Shown here: positions 37,855 to 46,565 of the stretch, piece by piece | Layout of the letters: every line of letters begins with the position of its first letter | How positions within the stretch are numbered: the stretch's first letter is position 1 | Source: a bacterium | Lineage (GTDB): Bacteria > Acidobacteriota > Thermoanaerobaculia > Multivoradales > JAHEKO01 | Direction of reading: 5' to 3' | NCBI GenBank assembly: GCA_024224155.1 | Contig: JAAENP010000211.1 | Coordinates: forward strand, 1 to 64,000 | Length of the DNA: 64,000 nucleotides | Program-made: the position numbers and the translations under genes | The notes under the pieces: model-generated | The model's input: the letters and a program-made list of their open reading frames with translations, nothing else | Database searches by the model: none | What the model was told of the DNA's origin: nothing

Positions 37855-38264
37855 GAGCTTTCGAAACGAGGTTTCCGCTCGAGGCGGTTTTCGGGCACAC
37901 CGACGTGACCGGCACGGTGGCCGGCTGGGTAGCCGAGTCCGGCTGTGAGAATGGAGTGGCTTGCCTACAGGTGGTCGGCTCGACCGGCGGCATCACCACG
38001 ATCGAGTACGAGTCCGGAGCCCTGGCCGATCTCGAGCGAGCTATGGAGAGGCTGGCGCCGGCGACCGGTCACTATGCGCACAATGAACGCTGGCACGACG
38101 GCAACGGTTTCTCCCACCTGCGCTCGGCCGTACTCGGAACCTCGCTCGTGGTTCCGGTTCGATCCGGAGCGCTGGCGCTGGGCACCTGGCAGCAGATCGT
38201 TATGCTCAATTTCGACAACCGCCCACGCGAGCGGTTGCTGGTGGGTATGCTGCTCGAAGGGTGA
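37851..38264 (+). CDS. YjbQ / UPF0047 family protein (secondary thiamine-phosphate synthase type)
   Basis: A 137-residue protein with the UPF0047 pattern: GGITTIEYESGAL, then WHDGNGFSHLRSAVLGTS, and the C-terminal GTWQQIVMLNFDNRPRER. Family members have weak thiamine-phosphate synthase activity, but the physiological role is unsettled. Here the start overlaps the alcohol dehydrogenase stop, a coupling that suggests a shared transcript. It converges with the membrane protein at 38289. Confidence 0.85.
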   Translation: MRAFETRFPLEAVFGHTDVTGTVAGWVAESGCENGVACLQVVGSTGGITTIEYESGALADLERAMERLAPATGHYAHNERWHDGNGFSHLRSAVLGTSLVVPVRSGALALGTWQQIVMLNFDNRPRERLLVGMLLEG

Positions 38265-38288
38265 GCCCGGAAAGTGCGGGCGACCGGG

Positions 38289-38843
38289 TCAGGGTGCCTT
38301 GTCGGCGGTCACCGGCAGCGGCGCTTGCGCCGCATGGGTGGCAGCTCCCGGCGGGGGCTTGTACTTCGTGACCATGAATCCGCCCAGCGCGGCGAGCAGA
38401 ATGCCGAGCACGAATTGCCAACGTAGGGCTCCAAGTCCGCCGGCGGGGGGGTGCCAGAGCAGGGCGACGATCGCGTTCACCACCGGCGCGCCCGCGAAAA
38501 TGATCGACATGACCACGGCCGGACTGCCCTTGGCGCCGAAGGCCAGGAGCACGCAAAAGGCGCCCGCGGCGCCAACCAGCCCTGCCAAGAGAGACCAGAC
38601 CATGCCCTTGCCAGGGAAGCTCCAGTCGGTCCCGCTCGTCGCCAGGATAACCAGGGGACCGACGATCGCGGTAATGAAATAGGCCACGCCGACAAAGAGA
38701 AACGCTTTGTAGCGCCCCAGGGTCGGATCGCCCATCGAGGTTTGGCCTTCGTGCAAGAAGAGGCCATAGAGACCCCAGGTCGCCACCGTCATGAGGGCAA
38801 AGATCAGCCATGCTGTCCCGGATCCTGCTGCGCCGCTCGCCAT
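38289..38843 (-). CDS. Small EamA/DMT-like integral membrane protein
   Basis: The protein has 184 residues from the ATG at 38843 (MASGAAGSGT). About five hydrophobic helices are visible, including WLIFALMTVATWGLYGLFL at the N-terminus and GILLAALGGFMVTKYK at the C-terminus, with a GAPVVNAIVALLW segment typical of EamA transporters. It is half the length of a normal ten-helix DMT carrier, so it may dimerise. The C-terminus ends in a soluble Ala/Pro-rich tail. Substrate is unknown. Confidence 0.65.
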   Translation of the reverse strand: MASGAAGSGTAWLIFALMTVATWGLYGLFLHEGQTSMGDPTLGRYKAFLFVGVAYFITAIVGPLVILATSGTDWSFPGKGMVWSLLAGLVGAAGAFCVLLAFGAKGSPAVVMSIIFAGAPVVNAIVALLWHPPAGGLGALRWQFVLGILLAALGGFMVTKYKPPPGAATHAAQAPLPVTADKAP

Positions 38844-38969
38844 CGATCGAACTCCTTCTGTCTTCAACTCGGCCGCCGCATAACGGCCGACGGTTGGTTC
38901 CGCCGAAGGTAGACTTCGGAAGCGGGGGAAGAGTAACACCGGTGAGAGTCGAGTCGAGTAACTAAGCGG

Positions 38970-39725
38970 ATGCCGGGCTACGCCTATCCTCTTCTCATCG
39001 CGGCGGGATTCGTGGCCGGTTTCGTCAACACGCTCGCCGGCAGCGGGTCTCTGGTGACGCTGCCGGCGTTGATCTTCCTCGGTCTGCCGCCGACCGTGGC
39101 CAATGGCACGAATCGGCTGGCGATTCTGATGCAGAACGTGGTCGCGGTGTCGCGATTTAGAGACTTCGGCGTTCTGGAGATCCGCAAGAGTGGCTGGCTG
39201 GCCTTGCCCGCCGTGTTTGGTGCGATCGTTGGGGCGCGCCTGGCGGTGGACCTGGACGAGGAGATTCTGCGGCGCACGATCGGCGCCCTGTTTTTGCTGC
39301 TGCTGCCGGTCATCGCATTTCGGCCGCAACGCTGGCTAGTGGGTCGACAGTCGGATCTGCCCGGCCATGGTTGGGCGTTGTGGGTCGGGCTCTTCCTGGT
39401 CGGGGTCTATGGTGGCTTCATTCAGGCTGGAGTGGGGATCTTCCTGCTTGTGTGCCTGGTCCTGGGCGCCGGCTATGATCTCGTGCGCGCCAATGCGATC
39501 AAGGTCCTGATTGTCCTGTGCTTCACGGTCTTCGCGCTCGCCGTGTTCATCCGCCACGACCAGGTTTCCTGGCTGCCGGGCCTGACGCTGGGGATAGGCA
39601 ACATGGCCGGCGCCTGGTGGGCGACGCGCCTCGCGACCGAGCGCGGCGCTCGCTTCGTCCGTTGGCTTCTTCTGATCGTGGTGGCGGTGTCGGGAGTTCT
39701 GCTGGTCGTCGGCTGGAATCGATGA
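38970..39725 (+). CDS. TauE/SafE-type sulfite/anion exporter
   Basis: A 251-residue membrane protein of about eight helices. The N-terminal GFVAGFVNTLAGSGSLVTLPALIFLGLPPTVANGTNR is divided by the family's GxGs and pairs with the second-half repeat YGGFIQAGVGIFLLV. Members export sulfite, sulfoacetate or related anions, or move thiosulfate; specificity cannot be read here. It is divergent from the EamA-like gene (126 bp gap), and a TAACTA box lies only 5 bp before the ATG. Confidence 0.88.
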   Translation: MPGYAYPLLIAAGFVAGFVNTLAGSGSLVTLPALIFLGLPPTVANGTNRLAILMQNVVAVSRFRDFGVLEIRKSGWLALPAVFGAIVGARLAVDLDEEILRRTIGALFLLLLPVIAFRPQRWLVGRQSDLPGHGWALWVGLFLVGVYGGFIQAGVGIFLLVCLVLGAGYDLVRANAIKVLIVLCFTVFALAVFIRHDQVSWLPGLTLGIGNMAGAWWATRLATERGARFVRWLLLIVVAVSGVLLVVGWNR

Positions 39726-39762
39726 AGGCAAGAAACGGGTGGCCCGGTGTTCCGGGCGCGGC

Positions 39763-39768
39763 TAGGGT
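39763..39768 (+). promoter_or_regulatory. Putative -10 box, leaderless-type promoter
   Basis: TAGGGT lies 6 bp before the ATG at 39775. The match to TATAAT is weaker than at other sites, but the spacing is the same. Confidence 0.25.
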
Positions 39769-39774
39769 ACGGGC

Positions 39775-40626
39775 ATGATGACGGAACAACGATCCACTGA
39801 CTACGCGCGAGTCGAGCGCGCAATCGGCTTTCTCGCCGAGCGTGTCGAGGAACAACCCAAACTGGCCGAGGTCGCGAATGCCGTCGGGCTGAGCGGCAAC
39901 CGGACCCAGCGCCTGTTCAAGCGTTGGGCCGGAGTCAGCCCGAAGAGGTTTCTCGAGTTTCTGACGGTCGAGCATGCCAAGCATTTGCTCGATCGGTCCA
40001 TCAATGTCCTCGACACCAGCCTGGCGGTGGGCCTCTCCGGTCCGGGCAGGCTGCACGATCATTTCGTCAAGCTCGAGGCGATGTCTCCGGGTGAGTACAA
40101 GAGCGGGGGGCACGGCCTCGAGCTCGTCTTCGGAGTTCACGCGAGCCCGTTCGGCCGGGTCTTTCTGGCCGCCAGCGGTCGAGGCATCTGCCGGTTGGCG
40201 TTCGTGGACGGCAGTGAGCGCCAGGAGATCACCGAGCTGAGTCGATCGTGGCCTGCGGCAGCGATCACCCGAGATCAAGCACACACCGGCGAGTTGGCCG
40301 GACGGATCTTCGAGCCGAGCGACGACGCCAGCGAGATTCTGGTGAGGGTGAGCGGCACGAACTTTCAGCTCGCGGTCTGGAAGGCTCTACTGGGAATTCC
40401 TCGAGGAAGCCTGGTGTCCTACGAAACCGTGGCCAACGCGGCCGGTCGTCCCGGAGCCACCCGCGCGGTGGGGAGCGCGGTCGCGGCCAACCCGGTGGCC
40501 TACTTGATTCCCTGTCACCGGGTGATTCGCAAGAGCGGCGTTCTGGGCAACTATCGCTGGGGAGTGACGCGCAAGCAGGCCCTCGTAGCTTGGGAATCGG
40601 CCCGGAGCAGGTTCCCCGCGGCTTGA
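39775..40626 (+). CDS. AraC-type HTH / methylated-DNA-cysteine S-methyltransferase (Ada-like, no N-terminal domain)
   Basis: A 283-residue DNA-repair protein. Residues about 10-105 form an AraC helix-turn-helix pair (EVANAVGLSGNRTQRLFKRW). Residues about 115-283 form the O6-methylguanine methyltransferase with the acceptor site IPCHRVI (Cys247) and FQLAVWKALLGIPRG. The E. coli Ada N-terminal zinc/phosphotriester domain is missing, as in many bacterial Ada-like fusions. It repairs O6-alkylguanine and may autoregulate through the HTH. It converges with the small gene at 40630. Confidence 0.9.
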   Translation: MMTEQRSTDYARVERAIGFLAERVEEQPKLAEVANAVGLSGNRTQRLFKRWAGVSPKRFLEFLTVEHAKHLLDRSINVLDTSLAVGLSGPGRLHDHFVKLEAMSPGEYKSGGHGLELVFGVHASPFGRVFLAASGRGICRLAFVDGSERQEITELSRSWPAAAITRDQAHTGELAGRIFEPSDDASEILVRVSGTNFQLAVWKALLGIPRGSLVSYETVANAAGRPGATRAVGSAVAANPVAYLIPCHRVIRKSGVLGNYRWGVTRKQALVAWESARSRFPAA

Positions 40627-40629
40627 GAG

Positions 40630-40926
40630 TCAGTCCGGCTCGGCAACCAGCACGGTAGCTGCCGCTTCGCCCTTGCGGCGCAGGCAGGAGCCCTCGGGGA
40701 GCCCGAGGTCGAGCGCCCATTCCGACAAGAGTGTGATCGCCGCGGTGTAGTCGGTCAGCTCGAGGTCGAAGCGGTACCAACCGGATCCGATACCGCCACC
40801 GAGCACCTCGCCGGCTCCGGCCGCGATCAGACGCCGATCGAGAGGCTCTTCCAGCTCGGAGACGGTGTCAAACGAGCAGAGGTCGTCCGGCAGCAGGAGC
40901 TCGGCGTGAATGATGGCTGAACCCAT
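40630..40926 (-). CDS. Uncharacterised 98-residue protein
   Basis: I do not recognise this protein. It is a small, soluble, acidic protein beginning AIIHAELLLPDDLCSFD, with a glycine-rich centre (GAGEVLGGGIGSGWYRFDLEL) and ending KGEAAATVLV. The alternation of strands and helices suggests a compact ferredoxin-like fold. Codon usage matches the neighbours. It is transcribed away from the metallopeptidase gene and converges within 4 bp of the Ada-like gene. Confidence 0.55.
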   Translation of the reverse strand: MGSAIIHAELLLPDDLCSFDTVSELEEPLDRRLIAAGAGEVLGGGIGSGWYRFDLELTDYTAAITLLSEWALDLGLPEGSCLRRKGEAAATVLVAEPD

Positions 40927-40963
40927 GGGGAAGAAGCTCGGATCTCCGTTCGGCTGTCGATGT

Positions 40964-40969
40964 TAAACT
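40964..40969 (+). promoter_or_regulatory. Putative extended -10 promoter for the metallopeptidase gene
   Basis: TAAACT is preceded by TG one base upstream (TGTTAAACT), an extended -10 arrangement. The predicted start near 40976 would place the terminator-like hairpin at 40981 at the very 5' end of the transcript. Confidence 0.35.
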
Positions 40970-40980
40970 GGTATCTGCTC

Positions 40981-41007
40981 GGGCGAGCATTCTGCTCGTC
41001 CTTTTTT
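40981..41007 (+). terminator. Terminator-like hairpin in the 5' leader of the metallopeptidase gene
   Basis: GGGCGAGCA pairs with TGCTCGTCC (9 bp, one G-T) around a 3-base loop, followed by six T. It reads in the plus direction and lies 11 bp ahead of the ATG at 41018, with no plus-strand gene immediately upstream. It could be an attenuator or a 5'-end stabilising hairpin. Confidence 0.55.
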
Positions 41008-41017
41008 CGTAAGTCCG

Positions 41018-42691
41018 ATGCGGCCAGTCCAGGCGAAACGAGTCCCCTTGTCAGCCGGCTGTCTAGTGCTCGTGGCACTGGTCTCGACGCCGGTTCGTGC
41101 CGATCTCGATCCCGAGGGCTGGCAGAACCTGGAGTCGGCCTCGTTCCGGCTCTTGAGCAACGGCGACCCGGAGCTCAGTACCGAGATTCTCCTGGATCTC
41201 GAGCGCTTCCGGAGGGCTTTCAACGAACTCGCACCGGGGATCGACTCGAGCTTTCCGGTTCCGACCCGGATCGTCGCGTTTCGCGATGCCGACTCGTACG
41301 CGCCGTTCAAGTCGGAGAGCGATTCGACGAGCACTCGGATACTGGGCCAGTTCCTCGGCCACCGAGACGGCAACTTCATAACCTTGAACGCCGACCCGAG
41401 GATGAGCGGCGGTCTGGGCATCATCATCCACGAGTACGTGCATCACATCGTGAACCAGAATCTCCCGGGCGTGCCTCGTTGGTTGAACGAGGGCCTTGCC
41501 GAGTACTACAGCACGTTCGGTGTCGAGAGCGGGTTTGCGGTGATCGGTCGTCCCGTGGACCGTCATTTGCGCTGGTGGCGGCAGAACCGGGACGTGTCAG
41601 TGTTGGAGGTCGTCGGAGAGGCTCGGGACGCTCCGATCCACTCTCTCGGAAGCGCAGGCCGGTTCTATGCCGTATCGTGGGGTCTCACGCACTATCTCCT
41701 CTCGAGGCCTCGAGGCGCGGACCTGCTTGCGGCCTACCTCGAAGAGGTGGCGTCGGGTTCCGATCGCAGCGAGAGCTTGCTTTCGGTTCTCGGAGTTTCG
41801 GGGCGCGAGCTCGAATCCGAGCTGCGCCGTTACGTCGTGGCCGAGTCGCTGCCGACGACGAGCCTGGCGCTCGAGGATCTCGGCCATATCGGGATCGAAC
41901 AAACTGCGGCCTCGCCGAGCACGGTCCTGACGGTGCTGGGGGAACTGGCCGCCCGGCTCGGTCATGAACGGCACGCCGAGGAGCTCTTCGACCTGGCGCT
42001 GGCTCACGAGCCCGAAAGCGCGGAAGCGTTGGCCGGGCTTGCAGGTGTCAGGGATGATCAGGGCAGAATCGAGGAAGCGGGTGTGTTGTTCGACCAGGCC
42101 CTTGCCCTGGGACCCCGCTCGGCACGGTCGTACTTACGCTACGGCCGTCATCTCTTGCGGCGCTTGGAGCTCGCACGCCGGGACGAGACAGGACGTCCGG
42201 AGGAGCTGGCTCTCGAGGCCAAGACCGCCTTTCTCGCCGCAACGGTTCTCGAGCCGTCCTACGCCGAGGCTCAAGTCATGCTGGCCTTTGTTCATCTGTT
42301 CGAGGGACTCGAGGCGGAAGACGGATTGGTCTTCGGTGAGCGCGCCCGAGAGCTTCTTCCGACGCGGGTCGAAATCGTTCACACCTTGATTCGACTCAAC
42401 CTGAAGATGGGCTCGACGGACCGTGCCCGCGCCCTTCTCGAAGGCCCGCTCGCCGTCCTGGCCGAGCGCGAGCTTCAAGAGAGGGTGCGACGCGAGATTC
42501 GACGGGCCGAGTTCTTGCTGGCCGCGCGGGCCGCGCTCGCCGACGGTCGCTGGGACGAAGGGCTCGAGCTCTTCGACCGGGCGATATCCCAGACCGAGGA
42601 CATCGAGGTCAGATTGCAGATGGAGGAGCAACTCGAAAAGCTCGGGGAGCGCGCAGATCGCGAAAGAGCCAGAATCGGCGACTCTCGGTAG
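41018..42691 (+). CDS. Exported gluzincin-type peptidase with TPR domain
   Basis: A 557-residue protein with an N-terminal signal (LVLVALVSTPVRA). A zinc-peptidase domain holds HEYVHHIV (about residue 138) and, 21 residues later, NEGLAEYYS, giving the gluzincin HExxH plus downstream Glu arrangement, here with the variant H-E-Y-V-H. From about residue 310 the protein is tetratricopeptide repeats rich in A and L helices (DLALAHEPESAEALAGLAGV, FDQALALGPRSARSYLRYG). It probably acts in the periplasm on a protein substrate. A terminator-like hairpin lies in the leader. It is 30 bp upstream of the acyl-CoA oxidase gene. Confidence 0.75.
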   Translation: MRPVQAKRVPLSAGCLVLVALVSTPVRADLDPEGWQNLESASFRLLSNGDPELSTEILLDLERFRRAFNELAPGIDSSFPVPTRIVAFRDADSYAPFKSESDSTSTRILGQFLGHRDGNFITLNADPRMSGGLGIIIHEYVHHIVNQNLPGVPRWLNEGLAEYYSTFGVESGFAVIGRPVDRHLRWWRQNRDVSVLEVVGEARDAPIHSLGSAGRFYAVSWGLTHYLLSRPRGADLLAAYLEEVASGSDRSESLLSVLGVSGRELESELRRYVVAESLPTTSLALEDLGHIGIEQTAASPSTVLTVLGELAARLGHERHAEELFDLALAHEPESAEALAGLAGVRDDQGRIEEAGVLFDQALALGPRSARSYLRYGRHLLRRLELARRDETGRPEELALEAKTAFLAATVLEPSYAEAQVMLAFVHLFEGLEAEDGLVFGERARELLPTRVEIVHTLIRLNLKMGSTDRARALLEGPLAVLAERELQERVRREIRRAEFLLAARAALADGRWDEGLELFDRAISQTEDIEVRLQMEEQLEKLGERADRERARIGDSR

Positions 42692-42721
42692 TTCTCCCGA
42701 GGCGATGCGAGGAGCAAGACA

Positions 42722-45070
42722 TTGAACCAGCAGCCCGATTCGAAACGTGCGCATTCGATCGATGAGCTCGTGCAGGATCGGCCTCTACTGCCATTTCTAC
42801 CGCTGATCTATGTCGCCTGGGCCGACGGCGAGCTCAGTAGCGGCGAGATCGAGGCAATCGCAGAGCAGGTCGCCTCGCAAGGAGGTCTCGACCCGGGGTG
42901 CCGAAGACGTCTGGCCGGCTGGCTCGATCCGGCCGACCCGCCATCGCCCAGAGAGCTGGCGGCGATTCTGAGGACGATCCGTCAGATCGCGCCGGCGCTG
43001 CCCGACGACGCCAAGTTGACCCTGGCCGGTCTAGGCTGCCATCTGGTGGAGAAAGACCTCGACGGGCGCACGATGGCCGCCGACCCGGTCGTGGAGTCCA
43101 CTCTGGCCGACCTCGAAGCGGCGGTGGGGCTCGCCGGAGCCGAAGCCTCGCGCGAGCTTCTGAGCGGGGCTCGCCCGGCGCCGGAAGGGGAGCCCGAGCG
43201 TGAACGGGCTTCATTCTCACCATCGGTTCTGCAGGAATCACTGGATGCGCCCTACGCTTCCGTTCGCGACCGTGTTCGGCAACTCTTGAGCGAGTCGGAG
43301 TTCCACTACCAGTGGGAGATGGATCGCGCGTCTCATCGCCGCCTGGTGACTCGCTGGTGCCGGCGGCTTGCCGAAGAGGGGCTCGGGGCTCTCAGCTTTC
43401 CCGGAGCCTACGGCGGAGCCGACGATCTGGGGGCTTTCATCGCGGTCTTCGAGACTCTGGCTCATCATGACTCCAGCCTCCTGGTGAAATTCGGCGTCCA
43501 GTTCGGACTCTTCGGCGGCAGTGTTTTGCAGCTTGGAACCGAGCGACATCACCGCGCCTATCTCGAGTCGATCGGCAACATGTCCCTGCCGGGCTGCTTT
43601 GCGATGTCGGAAACCGGACACGGCTCCAACGTTCAGGAACTGGAAACGGTCGCTCGCTACGACTCCGAGCGGCGAGAGTTCGTGATCACGACCCCGACCC
43701 CGGGCGATCGAAAGGACTGGATCGGGAACGCGGCGGTCGACGGCAAGATGGCGACGGTCTTCGCTCAGCTCCGTCTCGGCGAGGACGACTTCGGGGTGCA
43801 CGCGTTTCTGGTTCCGATTCGGGGCGAAGACGGGGAAGTGCTGCCCGGTGTGGCCATCGAGGATTGTGGCCGGAAAGAGGGGCTCAACGGGGTCGACAAC
43901 GGCCGGATCACCTTCACCGAGGTGCGCATTCCGCGCGAGAATCTGCTCGATCGGTTCGCCTCGGTGAGCGCCGAGGGCGAGTATTCGAGCGCCATCGCCA
44001 GCTCTTCGAAGCGTTTCTTCACTATGCTCGGCACTCTCGTGGGTGGGCGGATCAGCGTGGCCGGAGCCTCGATAGCGTCGGCCAAAACCGGCCTCGCAAT
44101 TGCTATCCGCTACGCGACTCGGCGCAGGCAGTTCGGAGCCGCGGGGCGTCCCGAAACCCTGTTGCTGGACTACAAAGCCCATCAAAGAAAACTCCTGCCG
44201 CGTCTGGCGGCCGTGTTTGCGATCGACTTTGCCCACAAGCGCCTGGTTCGGCGCTTTCTGGCTGCCGGCGACGAGGCTCGCAAGACCGAGACCTTCGCCG
44301 CCGGCCTCAAGGCCTATGCGTCCTGGTTCAACGTCGAGACGTTGCAAGTGTGCCGGGAAGCCTGCGGAGGACAGGGATACCTGGTGGAGAACCGCATCTG
44401 TCGGCTGCGCGACGATACCGATGCTTTTACCACCTTCGAAGGCGACAACACGGTTCTGATGCTGCTGGTCGCGAAGTCGCGACTGACCGAGTATCGCCAC
44501 CAGTTCTCCGACCTGAGGCTGGGCGGCCTGGTCAAGCTGATGGCGTCGAAGGCGATAGCGGCGGTTTCGGAGCTCAACCCGGTCGTCACTCGGACGACGG
44601 ACGACGAGCACCTTCAAGACTTCGAGTTTCTGGCCGGTGCGTTTCGATATCGAGAGAATCGGCTGCTCCAAACGCTGGCCCAGCGTCTGCGCAACCGGCT
44701 CGAGCGCGGTATGGAGACGTTCGAGGCGTTCAACGACTGCCAGGATCACGCACTGAGGATGGCCGAAGCCCATGTCGAGCGCGTTGTCGCAGAGGCGATT
44801 CTGGCGGCGGCCTCCGACCATCGCGGCCGGGAACTGGGCCACATCCTGGACCGCCTCGCCTGCCTTTTCTGCCTCTGGCGGCTCGAGACACGGCGCGGTT
44901 GGTTCTTGGCGAACGGCTATTTCGAAGGCCCCAAGGCCAAAGCGATTCGAAACCTGATCACGCGGATAGCACAAGAGGTGCGCCCGGAGGCCGAAGCTCT
45001 GGTGGAGAGCTTCGGCATACCGGATCGAATCCTCGCGGCTCCGATCGCCGTTCGGGAGGCCGGGGAATGA
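42722..45070 (+). CDS. Acyl-CoA oxidase/dehydrogenase with N-terminal TerB-like domain
   Basis: The protein has 782 residues from a TTG at 42722 with AGGAG about 8 bp upstream. Residues about 20-120 look like a TerB-type helical domain (LPLIYVAWADGELSSGEIEAI). From residue 170 an acyl-CoA oxidase-like flavoprotein follows: FPGAYGGADDLGAF, FAMSETGHGSNVQELET, KDWIGNAAVDGKMATVFAQL, and a four-helix core with RYATRRRQFG, ACGGQGYLVENRI and FEGDNTVLML. The enzyme introduces a trans-2 double bond in acyl-CoA, and the oxidase form passes electrons to oxygen. The fusion adds about 165 residues to a normal ACOX. Its stop overlaps the protease start (ATGA). Confidence 0.85.
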   Translation: MNQQPDSKRAHSIDELVQDRPLLPFLPLIYVAWADGELSSGEIEAIAEQVASQGGLDPGCRRRLAGWLDPADPPSPRELAAILRTIRQIAPALPDDAKLTLAGLGCHLVEKDLDGRTMAADPVVESTLADLEAAVGLAGAEASRELLSGARPAPEGEPERERASFSPSVLQESLDAPYASVRDRVRQLLSESEFHYQWEMDRASHRRLVTRWCRRLAEEGLGALSFPGAYGGADDLGAFIAVFETLAHHDSSLLVKFGVQFGLFGGSVLQLGTERHHRAYLESIGNMSLPGCFAMSETGHGSNVQELETVARYDSERREFVITTPTPGDRKDWIGNAAVDGKMATVFAQLRLGEDDFGVHAFLVPIRGEDGEVLPGVAIEDCGRKEGLNGVDNGRITFTEVRIPRENLLDRFASVSAEGEYSSAIASSSKRFFTMLGTLVGGRISVAGASIASAKTGLAIAIRYATRRRQFGAAGRPETLLLDYKAHQRKLLPRLAAVFAIDFAHKRLVRRFLAAGDEARKTETFAAGLKAYASWFNVETLQVCREACGGQGYLVENRICRLRDDTDAFTTFEGDNTVLMLLVAKSRLTEYRHQFSDLRLGGLVKLMASKAIAAVSELNPVVTRTTDDEHLQDFEFLAGAFRYRENRLLQTLAQRLRNRLERGMETFEAFNDCQDHALRMAEAHVERVVAEAILAAASDHRGRELGHILDRLACLFCLWRLETRRGWFLANGYFEGPKAKAIRNLITRIAQEVRPEAEALVESFGIPDRILAAPIAVREAGE

Positions 45071-46359
45071 TCCGGCAGCTGAAGTCGGCCGTGCTCGGCT
45101 GCCTGATGCTGGCGGTAGCTCTCGAGCCCTCCTGGGCCGCTGAGTCCCGACGCACACGGGTGGTCGAGATCGTCGAACGGGTCGCCCCGGCGGTGGTCAA
45201 CATCTCGGCCGAGGCGATCGTTCGCCAGGCGGATCCCTTCTTCGGCCGGCTTTTCGGCCGCCGCCGCCGCGTCGAGTCTCTCGGCTCGGGCTTCGTGGTG
45301 GCCGCGAATGGAACGGTGGTGACCAATGCTCACGTGATCGAGGGAGCTTCCCGGATCCTCGTGACGCTGAGTACCGGCAGGGAGCTGGAGGCGGAAGTTC
45401 TGGGTTTCGACAGAGACTCGGATCTGGCCGTGCTGAAAGTGGCAGGTCGGAACCTGCCGGCCGTCGAGCTGGGATCGAGCTCGGACCTGCTGATCGGTGA
45501 GACGGTGATCGCGTTGGGCAATCCATTGGGCCTCTCGAACACCGTCACCACCGGCGTGCTTTCGGCGCGTGGCCGAACGGTGCCGGCCGAGACCGGCGAG
45601 CGCTTGTTTACGGACTTTCTCCAGACCGACGCGTCGATCAACCCCGGGAACTCGGGTGGTCCGTTGGTGAACCTCGAAGGGGATGTGATTGGAATCAACA
45701 CCGCTATCGTAGCCGGAGCGGAGGGCATCGGTTTCGCGATCCCGGCCGATCGAGTGCGCCGGGTCGTCGACGATCTGCTGCGCTATGGCTCGTTGCAGCC
45801 GATCTGGACCGGGCTCCGACTGGTCAGCCTCGATCGAGAGCTAGCCCGGGAATACGATCTTCCCCTCGACCGCGGAGCCATCGTCGAACAGGTTCATCCC
45901 GGATCGCCGGCCGCGCGCTCCGGATTTCGTGTCTCGGACGTGTTGCTCGAAGTTGGCGACCGCAAGGTTTCGTCGAAGGAAGACGTAATGACGGCTGTCT
46001 ATTCCGTGGCCGTTGGCAGCCGCGTGCCGATCAAGATCTGGCGGGATGGCAGCCAGCGCGCTCTGGACCTACCGGTCGAGACTCCGCCTGCGGATCTCGG
46101 CATCAGCCATCTCGAAGCTCAGATCGGTTTGTTCGTCGAGCCCTTTGAAGGTCGATTGGTGATCGTCGGCGTCCGACGCGGGTCGGCCGCCGATCGGAAA
46201 GGCCTCGAAAGAGGTGACCTGGTACTCGCCGCCAACGGCCAACCGGTCGAGACGACCGACGAGTTGGCGCACGAGGTGCTGCGGGCGCTCGATCGCGGCG
46301 GCCTGCTGCTGGTGGTGAGCAGAGGGCGCAGGTCGTACTATCTGAGCTTCAGGCTCTAG
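45067..46359 (+). CDS. DegP/DegQ-family periplasmic serine protease (S1C)
   Basis: The protein has 430 residues from the ATG at 45067, coupled by ATGA to the oxidase gene. A signal peptide (LGCLMLAVALEPSWAAE) is followed by a trypsin-like domain with complete triad His89 (VTNAHVIEG), Asp119 (DRDSDLAVLKV) and Ser196 (PGNSGGPL). One PDZ domain (GAIVEQVHPGSPAARSGFRVSDV divided by its carboxylate-binding loop) and a second weaker one (VIVGVRRGSAADRKGLERGDLV) follow. The role is periplasmic quality control or regulated proteolysis. The 180-bp inverted repeat starts at its stop codon. Confidence 0.93.
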   Translation: MIRQLKSAVLGCLMLAVALEPSWAAESRRTRVVEIVERVAPAVVNISAEAIVRQADPFFGRLFGRRRRVESLGSGFVVAANGTVVTNAHVIEGASRILVTLSTGRELEAEVLGFDRDSDLAVLKVAGRNLPAVELGSSSDLLIGETVIALGNPLGLSNTVTTGVLSARGRTVPAETGERLFTDFLQTDASINPGNSGGPLVNLEGDVIGINTAIVAGAEGIGFAIPADRVRRVVDDLLRYGSLQPIWTGLRLVSLDRELAREYDLPLDRGAIVEQVHPGSPAARSGFRVSDVLLEVGDRKVSSKEDVMTAVYSVAVGSRVPIKIWRDGSQRALDLPVETPPADLGISHLEAQIGLFVEPFEGRLVIVGVRRGSAADRKGLERGDLVLAANGQPVETTDELAHEVLRALDRGGLLLVVSRGRRSYYLSFRL

Positions 46360-46538
46360 CCTGGCCTTCTCACCAACCTTCTGCTGCGACGCCGTAAATG
46401 CTTGAATCTGCAGCGTTACGCTCCCATCGGCTTCCTCGACGTACGTCGAGTACGCCTGCGTCAGCCTCGGTCGCAAGCCTTGCATCCTCAAACACTTCCG
46501 GCGTCTCGCTAAGAACGCTGGTGAGAAGGTCAGGCTAG
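46356..46538. repeat. Imperfect 180-bp inverted repeat (palindromic element)
   Basis: The outer ends are inverted copies, with CTAGCCTG[G/A]CCTTCTCACCA matching at 19 of 20 positions. Similarity continues weakly inward, including GACGCCG and TTGA blocks. The centre is a perfect 16-bp palindrome, CTCGACGTACGTCGAG (46435-46450). The right arm is about 9 bp longer. It fills the gap between degP and the Zn-ribbon gene. It contains no transposase and looks like a REP/MITE-type element; it could also form a terminator-like cruciform. Confidence 0.65.
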
Positions 46539-46565
46539 CCGCTCGTTCTGAGACCGGGGCGGGGC

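Noticed and set aside
43238-45157. A 639-codon minus-strand open frame opposite the acyl-CoA oxidase
   Set aside because: The opposite strand has complete oxidase motifs; this frame has none.
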